Positions 37,301-46,300 of a stretch of DNA of 64,000 bases are shown here, piece by piece; position 1 is the first letter of the stretch, and the number at the start of each line of letters is the position of its first letter. Made by a program: the position numbers and the translations under genes. Location: positions 1,922,001 to 1,986,000 of the forward strand of contig NC_066297.1 in NCBI RefSeq assembly GCF_905404315.1. The letters are read 5' to 3'. The notes under the pieces are model-generated. The model worked only from the letters and a program-made list of their open reading frames with translations. It had not been told where the DNA came from and ran no database searches. This stretch comes from Leptidea sinapis (lineage: Eukaryota > Arthropoda > Insecta > Lepidoptera > Pieridae).

Positions 37301-40300
37301 CCAGTTTGGAATCCGCCCTAAATGTGCACACAAGTATATAGCGCGGTCAGCTCATTATAGAGTTGCTCTCGCGGTTGTCACAACTCTCAATCATTCTCTA
37401 AGAAATATTAAAGTTTAATTTATGATCAAGTTTGTTAACCCTTGTCTACTGGCTGGCGGTCTTCCACTACACTTTTCGTATCCAGTGATTTTTATCAGCC
37501 TAGTTTTCGTTCCACCTCATTCCCAAACCATCTCATTGAAATCTCGACCGTCTTTTCCGCCACGGGAGCTACTATACGAGTACTATATATATATTACTTT
37601 CGGGTACTTTTCCAAATTGGTTATTCACTTTTTTTATTGCAATTTTAAGGCATTAAATAATAAATGTTATTTCCTGAAATCATTTAATAATAAATAAAAT
37701 TCAACTAACCTGTCGCCGCGGTCTTTCTGTCTCACTCTCCCGCTCTCTTTCTCTTTCTCTTTCAATGACGAAGTCTCGGCCACCCTCGGACCCGCCATTG
37801 CCTATGCCCCTAGAAAATCCAGATGTATTGTTAGATATCAGTCATTGATAAATATTATTATTATATATATATTTATTATATTATATTTTATTGTATTTTA
37901 TTTATAACATCACAAAAAACATAAAGTTAGGATATAATAATAATAATATTGTAGAACTTACTTCTAATATCGAATTTACAAAATTTATAACAAGACGTGG
38001 TAATTGTGCGAATGTGTGTGTTTGTGTACTACTTTTAAATTTTACCTTCATTTAGTATTTTATTTAGAGTCCCTATAAAGAAACGCTTACTGTTAGTAAA
38101 AAGTTCAGTACCTAGTGTTAAAGTGCTTAATATTATATTTGCATAGAGTGTGACTGATCTGTCACACAACTGGCAACGCTATTACTTGAAGCTCTTAGGC
38201 CTATGGACTTGCATCCCGTGCCACTAAATACATTAAAAAAATAATAATGGGTGTTGCTGGTGGTGGAAATATTTCATTTTTTATTCACACATCTGTGTCC
38301 GATTAAAAACGTTTGTGATTTTTTTCTTCACCAGACGAAAATATGTACAGTAAAAACGATTAAACAGGGACCCAACCAACAACGCGTCTTAAGACTGGGG
38401 ACCGAGCCAACGGCTTTGAGGGATCGAGCGGAGCTAGGTTACCTCTCCCGTTACCGGTTACCAGATCGCCATAGTTTTAATTCATAATTAGAATCATTTT
38501 TAATTTAGTACAAACATAATACAATTTTCTTTGCAAAAATAACAAAACTATGTCATGTTAAATATTATTGATAAATAATTAATAATTTTTCATGCAATTT
38601 TTATCTAGATCGAATGATTATTTAGTAAATGTTAGGGGTGGTTATGTTGGTGATTTTTTTCGCAATTTCTATTAAAGATAGAAATATAGAGAAAGAATGA
38701 ATTTACTTCTCACACTCGTATTCTGTAGACATATCATTATTTTTTGTAAAAAATTAAATCTTTATTTATGCCTTTAAAAAATGGTTCAAATTATACGCTA
38801 TTTTGGCGATTTCTTGGTATAGCAGGCATTATGCGTGATAGGGAAATAAAACGTACTACATTATAATATTATGGTCTAATATCGTCTATAATTAAAAACA
38901 TTTATAAATTAAATACATAGTGTAATTTTAATTACTTTATTTAAAGTTATCACTTATTTTGGTTGGACAGAAAGATTTTAGATACATTAGCAATTATACG
39001 ATTTTCAACATAATTAAACTTTTGTAGTGCGTTTTTTCTTTGATTTAAAGAATTTGCAAGGCGTCTTAAATCACAGCTGATAATGTCTTTGCGATTGACA
39101 AAATCTCACTTAGGGTTCCATTTTGTGTGTTATTCACATTTTCAATAAGATCTTCAAATCATTGAATTAGGGTGCCACATTGTCATCAATGGAAGAATAT
39201 CCAGGAAAGCCCTGCAGTATCAGGGGTTCTTGTTCTTCTGTTGTTGGCGTATTAAACGGGATGACGAATCGTACTAAGTGTTAAGAAATGTATGTATGTA
39301 ATGACGACCCATATAGCTCAGTGGTTAGTGAACCTGTCTTCTAGAGGTCCCGGGTTCGAGTTACGGTAGGTGCAAACATTTAAATATGATGGATATGTAT
39401 GTTTTATTCCGACTCATGGATGTTTATATGTATTTATGTATGCTTAAGTCAGTATATTATATTAAATATATCGTTGTCTTACACCCATAGTACAGGCTAT
39501 GCCTAGTTTGGGGCAACACGTTTTGTGTAAAAGTGTGTCGATATTATAATTATATAATAATAATAAAAATGTACGTAAAAGCGGGTATTATGCAAGAAAT
39601 AGAATATACGTGGATGTATTTTTAAATTTAATTGAAAATAAGAACTTGTAATGCCATTCTGTTTTGAAAAGAGCATCCTTAGAGCTTGCTCGTTCTTCTC
39701 TAAGGAAATTTGCATTCCGAACGAGATGTGTGAACAAATGACATATTTCAAGTGTAATGCAATTTACCTACGAAATAAAATTTTTTTGATTTGATTTGTA
39801 TGAAGCTGGGTCCACTGTATTTACTCATAGCAATCTACTAGGGTATAGAAAAAAAAACATTCAAGCTCCGTAGAATTTTTAATGTTGAACCCTTCGATTA
39901 AGGATTGGTCTCCGCTGCAATCCAACTAGATACCGCAGGCGTACTCGTAAAGTGCGGCAATTAATACCACGCCCAAGTGGGCGTACTCGAGCCATTCTCG
40001 AACAATGTATGACCTTGATGTTTCACATTTTTTATTAAACTTTGCTAATAATTGAAGCTAAAATGCCTGGTTGCGTGGTAATACTTTGTAAAAATAATAC
40101 TAATAGAAATAGGAAAGCCACTGGGATCACATATCATCAGTAAATATTATGTTTTTTATTAATTTCAATGTAAAATAACACGAAGCGTATGTTACAAAAT
40201 TTGAAAGATGCCATTGAGTGTCAAGATGCCACGCACACAAGCATCTAATAGTTGCCGTAATAAAAAAGCTATTGTTCTTAGGTAGTGCGATACCCAGTTG

Positions 40301-43300
40301 GAACGCAGCGGAGACCAATCCTTAATCTAAGGTTGAACCATTACCTAACGCATACATTGACAAAGCATTATCAGGCTGTCAAGTCACCTGTACGCCTATA
40401 TATTTTAAATCTATGTATTTACCATGAGCTGGCTGGAGAGTAAGGCAATCCGAATCGAAGCTTGAAATAGAACATTTATTCACGCACTCAACAGCAGACT
40501 GTGTGAGCTATTCGACAACTTATCTTAAGATAGCGGTGCTTTTGGTATCTTTATCACAGACGTATTGAATCATCTCGGCGAGATAAATTTTGATATTTTT
40601 GTGTTATATTATTGTTAGGACATTGTGTTTCTCTGGCCTATTTATGTAATTCCGATGAATGATAAGAATGAATGATAAACTGATCTCATAAGAGTACAAG
40701 AATTTTTTTACGATGTGCTCTCTGTTTTTTAAAAGGAAAAAAAGAGTAAATTCCTTTCTCGAAATCTAAGCGATCGGACAGACTGGGACTAGATTATGAT
40801 TATTTTATAGCAATGTGTTGTGAAATAGCGTCATCTATTACCGAAAAAGTTTTCGATTATAAAGTTGATGGAGGAGTTCTTGACAGTCACGATAAAGATA
40901 CTGAAGCTGGTGAAGCTAAGAATGACGGTGCTCCTGATGATGCATATACATCACTCTGTAGGGGTAGCGAATAATCAATTGTGATTACTTGCACCCGTGA
41001 TGATGTTGAAATGGGCATTGCAACAATCTGACAACATGTTAAAGAAATTTGGCCTAAATAAAATTTGAAAAACAAAATTTTATGAACTATGCGGGGCTCG
41101 AATCCACGACCTCTGGCGTTCCGTGCCAGTGCTCTAACCGAGCTAACCGTTCGAGTGACGCATAACAAATTGGGCTTAGTAGTAGAACAGTGTGGCTAAC
41201 ACATATTATTTAAGTATATGTATTCAAAAATTTTATTTCATATTTATACACCCATTAAAACATAACACAATCAGGCATTACACTAAAACACAGAAAATTC
41301 ACTCATACAATTACACTCACACAAAATAATTATAATATTTATGACAGAGTCGCGGTATACGTGTAGTATGCGTACCGCGACCAAATGATTTGAAATTCTG
41401 CGGGTAGGTAGAATATTTTTAGTGACATGTTCATAACTATTGAATGTCATTCGATTTTTTCCATTAAAAGTATAAGCTCACGCATCTCATTACTATAATT
41501 TCTTATTCATAAATAATCTTGTTAATAATTAATTTCTAAAGTATTGTATTATCAGTGTTTGTGCAAGTTCTTTATATTTTATATTCTCCTTCTATGAATG
41601 GCGTATTATAATTAGTGAAAAAGTGTAGGTGTTTTTCTGACTAAGGTACGGTACCCAAATTATTTGAGTAACTGTTATATTCACACCCCATAAGTTAAAA
41701 CAGTAATATATTTCAGCTGTTAATAAACAACGGAGCCGAGCCAGAAGTCGACTTCCATAAATACTTGTGTATATATTCCAATTGAAGTAAAACCTGACTG
41801 TACTTTTCTGAAAAGTATTTTTCCTGCAACAAAATTCATTATTTCTGCTGCATCCAAACCTCTACTGGTTTATATATACAGCAGTGGCAGGCTTTGGCTT
41901 TCTAGCAAGGTAGCCATTGTAGATCTCACTCAGATCATAGTCGTAGTTGAGTTTTGGAATAATAATAATAATATTGACACACTTTTCACACAAATTATCT
42001 TGCCAAGTTAAGCATATATAGCCTGTTAGTTATGGGTTACAAGACAATGGTATATTTAATACAATATACTTACTTAAACATACATAAATTCATGTAAACA
42101 TACATGACTCGGAAACAAACCATATTCATCATATAAATGCTTGCACCTACCGGGATTCGAACCCGGGACCTCTAGCTTAGTGGGTAGGATCGCTAATCAC
42201 TCGGCTATACAGGAATATGTAATGTGAAGATTGCTTGCCGTAGGTATTTCGTATCTAGCGTAAGGAAACATTTTATGAGTAGGTGATCAAAAGAACTTTG
42301 GTTTTAAAATAACGGCACCGAATTATACTCAATAAAATTTAACACTATATTCATTTAGGTTTACAACGAGGTAGGCATTGTCTAATTGCCTATTGTTGCC
42401 CGTTTCTAATTCGCAACTAAAAGTTTTATCTCAATGAAATGTCTAAGTAGGGATAATAGAGAGAGTTGTCATACTGAAACATGCAGGGCAAGCCTGTCAG
42501 CCATTAAGTTGGCATAGCGACCTAAACTTCTGCACGGACGCACGCCAAGAAAGGGAAGATATTAGTAGGAAGTGTTCTGAAGTAAGAAACTGTATTAAAC
42601 TGTTATTAAACTGAAAAATGTGTCTGGGAGAGAGGCAGATTAAATAAATTAATATTTTGTTGAGAAGTTGCGTCGTATCTACCTTGAGGTATTTCTTGCT
42701 TTCTGTTTTATTGGTAGAATTCTACATTTATCGTGAAAAAAGCATCAAAGTCAAATAAAACAGTCAGACAATACTCACTTTAAAGCATTTAGTTCTTCAA
42801 CCAATGTCTGTGCACTGACGTCGTGACACTGGAAGATGTGAAGTTCCCTCCTTGAGCCTCCCGGAGAGGCTCCACCAGTCTCCGGGGCCCCTACGACGAA
42901 GGCCAGCACGTTGTTGTATAGCTCAGCTGGCTCTGGTGAGGTGAATGCCGTTGGAGAATGAACCCATGATGCGGGAAACCTCTCCATTATTGACTGTGGA
43001 AATAAATTACTGATTACAAAATATATAATGTATATAATAATAACAACCTATTCTATAACTATATATATATATCGCAGTCAAGAACATTTAGCTTAGTTTA
43101 GAAGGCAATTTTCCTTAGCTCAGGTATAATCAGTTTGCGGTGCGAGTGCGGGCGAGAGCAGCCCCCGGGCGTGGGTCGAGCAAGACTGAACATAGATAAT
43201 ACACTATATACTAGAGATAGATGTGCAACTCATGATTTTATTTTGTAAAATCAGTGTACCCAGGCCAAGAGATGGCGCTGCGTTATTTTTACGCTCTAAG

Positions 43301-46300
43301 CATACCGTCACTAGATGGCGCTAATTATGTTTATAGTTTTTACTTTTTACTATTGTTGTAGACCGTATTGAATGCATATTGCATATTGATGTAGACCGTA
43401 TTGAATGCATAATGATGTTTGTTTTATGTGGGTGGTAATTATTTTTTGTTTATTAAGTACAGCAGTCACCTTTAACTAAGGAGAACCATTCAATGATTAC
43501 ATCACTATAGTCAAGTCTTTAATAAGTAAGTTAAGTGAGTTTTTTTCTATCACTAGCTCCATCTATCTATCTATTATGTATGTTAAATTATCGCCATCGT
43601 GGTGAAGTTGCAGCGTACCTAATAGAATAGGTGGCAGCACTTTCAATGCAAATTTTTTCATGTGCCAATGTAGGGAAGTTGCACCCCCCTAGACAGACAG
43701 GGAAAAACTATCGAGTGAAGTGGTTGTGTCGCCCACGGATGTCAGGAACACCGCGTTTTTATTACGTAATTTGTTTGTAGTATACCGAGTGTTTGTAAGA
43801 CGGTGTTTTACTTGATGTCGTGTTAAATGCCCACAAAAATGCACAACCACGAAGATCCTTGTGAAGAGATTAGAAGAAGCACGTGACTGGCCATGCCCCG
43901 TCATATACTATGTATATGTATAATACTAGCTTTTACTCAAAACTCTGCAACGTTTTATTTACATAGATAGTAATTAAAATAATTTTTAAATCGCTGTAGC
44001 TTAAATTATAGTATTAAACGTTAGTTTAAAAGAGTGGCAATGACTTCCTTGCCACTTCTTTTAATTAAAGCTCAAGTTTCGGCCTTTATTCGAATCTATT
44101 ATGAATAAATAATTTGATTGTATGTCTCAAAACTTACCCCAGTTTCATAGTCCATCACTAGCACCCATCCATCTTCCAAACTAAGCTGCATTTTCTGACT
44201 CCATATTCCTGGAAATAATAATACATTACTTGGTATTATTTTACTAATATTTTAATAATTTATAAGTCGGATTATTCGCATATGCTCGTCGTAAGAAATA
44301 TATATAAATAATTTTTCACTGTGAGATTCTCACCATTCCTACACAAGTCCCTCAAAATTCTGGGCTTTGCAAGACTACAATGTGATTTTAGTTTTTATTT
44401 AGTTTATTGGCCAATAAATAACAAATACGTAACATTTTTATCAAATAAATACCACGAAAACCACTTTTATTTGTTTATCTGGGTACTTCATATTTTTATT
44501 TTTTATTTTCAAATTTTATTTCTAAACCTATATTTTTTTTAGAAAGTATCTTTTAAAGCGTGTTTTGATTTAGTACAGTATTATCGTGGTATTTATGTAC
44601 ATTAATTATATTTAACCGATTAAATATATTCATTATCTTGAAGCCAAAATTTTGGAAGGTTTCACTTCTACCACGTATTCAAATTCAAATTCAAATATTT
44701 TTATTCAAAATTGGATGTGACATCACTTATTGAAAGTCAAAAAAAATCTACCACCCATTCCAAAATGAATGCCTCAGGCCTGAGAAGAATGGGCGCAACA
44801 AACTCAGCGGGCTTTTTTTTTCATCAAAAATATGTTTTACAATTAAAGTAATATTTACAAAGTAACATTGTACAATTAAACTTATTATTTAATAGCCTGA
44901 GGGCGGTCGCTCCATTCCCAATCTGTGGTATCATTAAGAAAGTCATTTATGTTATAGTAACCTTTACCACACAAACGTTTTTTAACAATTCTTTGAATAA
45001 CGTAATACTTTTGTTTTGAACATTTTCTGGGATCCTGTTGTAAAAGCATATACATCGCCCCACACAAGACTTGCAAAATCGACTTAGCTGAGTAGTAGGC
45101 ATTATGTAGCTGAAAACTCATGAACTGCACATTTTTTTTTAATTTATTAAGAATAAGGGACGAGACGATCAGGTCGTTCAGCAGGTGGTAAATGACTTGC
45201 CTTGCCTATTGCGACACAATGCAGTGCCACTCGGGCTTCTTGAAAAACACAATAATTCTGAGTGGCACTACAATTGCGCTCGTCAACTTGAGACATAAGA
45301 TGTTAAGTCTCATTTGCCCAGTAATTTTACTAGCTACGGCGCCTTTCAGACCGAAACACAGCAATGTTTATACATAACTGCTTCACGGCAGAAATAGGCA
45401 CCGTTGTGGTAACCAAATCTAGTCAGCATCTTGTGCATAGGAGCCTTCCACTGGCCCTTACCATTAGTTTTCTCCAGCTGCAACAACCTCCTCATTCCAT
45501 CAGCCGGGTACACGATACCAGTCTCCCTGGTCACGGTGAAGGTCGCCAGATGTTCCAGCACATACACAGACCTTCCTCGTAGACCTGCCAGCTGCTCAAA
45601 TTCGTCCAGAGCTCGCGCCGCCTGGAATACAGTTAAAACAACATGAGAAACTTATATTGGTTTTTATTTTAATACGATAATTGTTAATCCTATTGTAAAT
45701 AAATATTACATTACCTTCATTATTCAATGAAAATATTCTAAAAAATGGCTTAAAAATGCCGGCAGAAGTGAAAACGTGAACATTAACGTTGTTTATTTTT
45801 TAATATATGGGAATGGTTAGGGAATAATTTCGCTTGCTTTATGTATCAGTATGAAAGGACTAGCATTTATGTGGTTAAGTACAATATTCATGTATTGCGC
45901 TATCGTACACAAAAATGACAATTTATATTACATAAAAAATTTAACACATCAGAACTATTAGATTTATTTTTCATTCAAAACTTTATCTCTCAAAAAATCA
46001 ACTTTCAGCCATAATTTCAACGACTGTCTTACGAATTTTCGATCAGGTCACGTGTCCTGACGCGAGTTTAATATTTTATACCGATCCCAAGAAAAGTGCT
46101 CAATGCCGCCAAAGAATTTTTCACTTCAAAAATAAACTTCTGATATGATTGGGAGGTTCCGTAGAATCTGGTCGCAAATACGACAGTATCTCAACACAAA
46201 TGTTTTTAACCTGTGTGTGTTGCTAACCTGTGTGTGTTTCCATTGATGACATAATATGAAAAGCAGATGTGGTAATTATGGGCCTTATAAGATAGCTCAT

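Noticed and set aside
39303..39380. tRNA gene
   Set aside because: A- and B-box-like words are present but stems do not pair and the sequence continues into a SINE body found four times.
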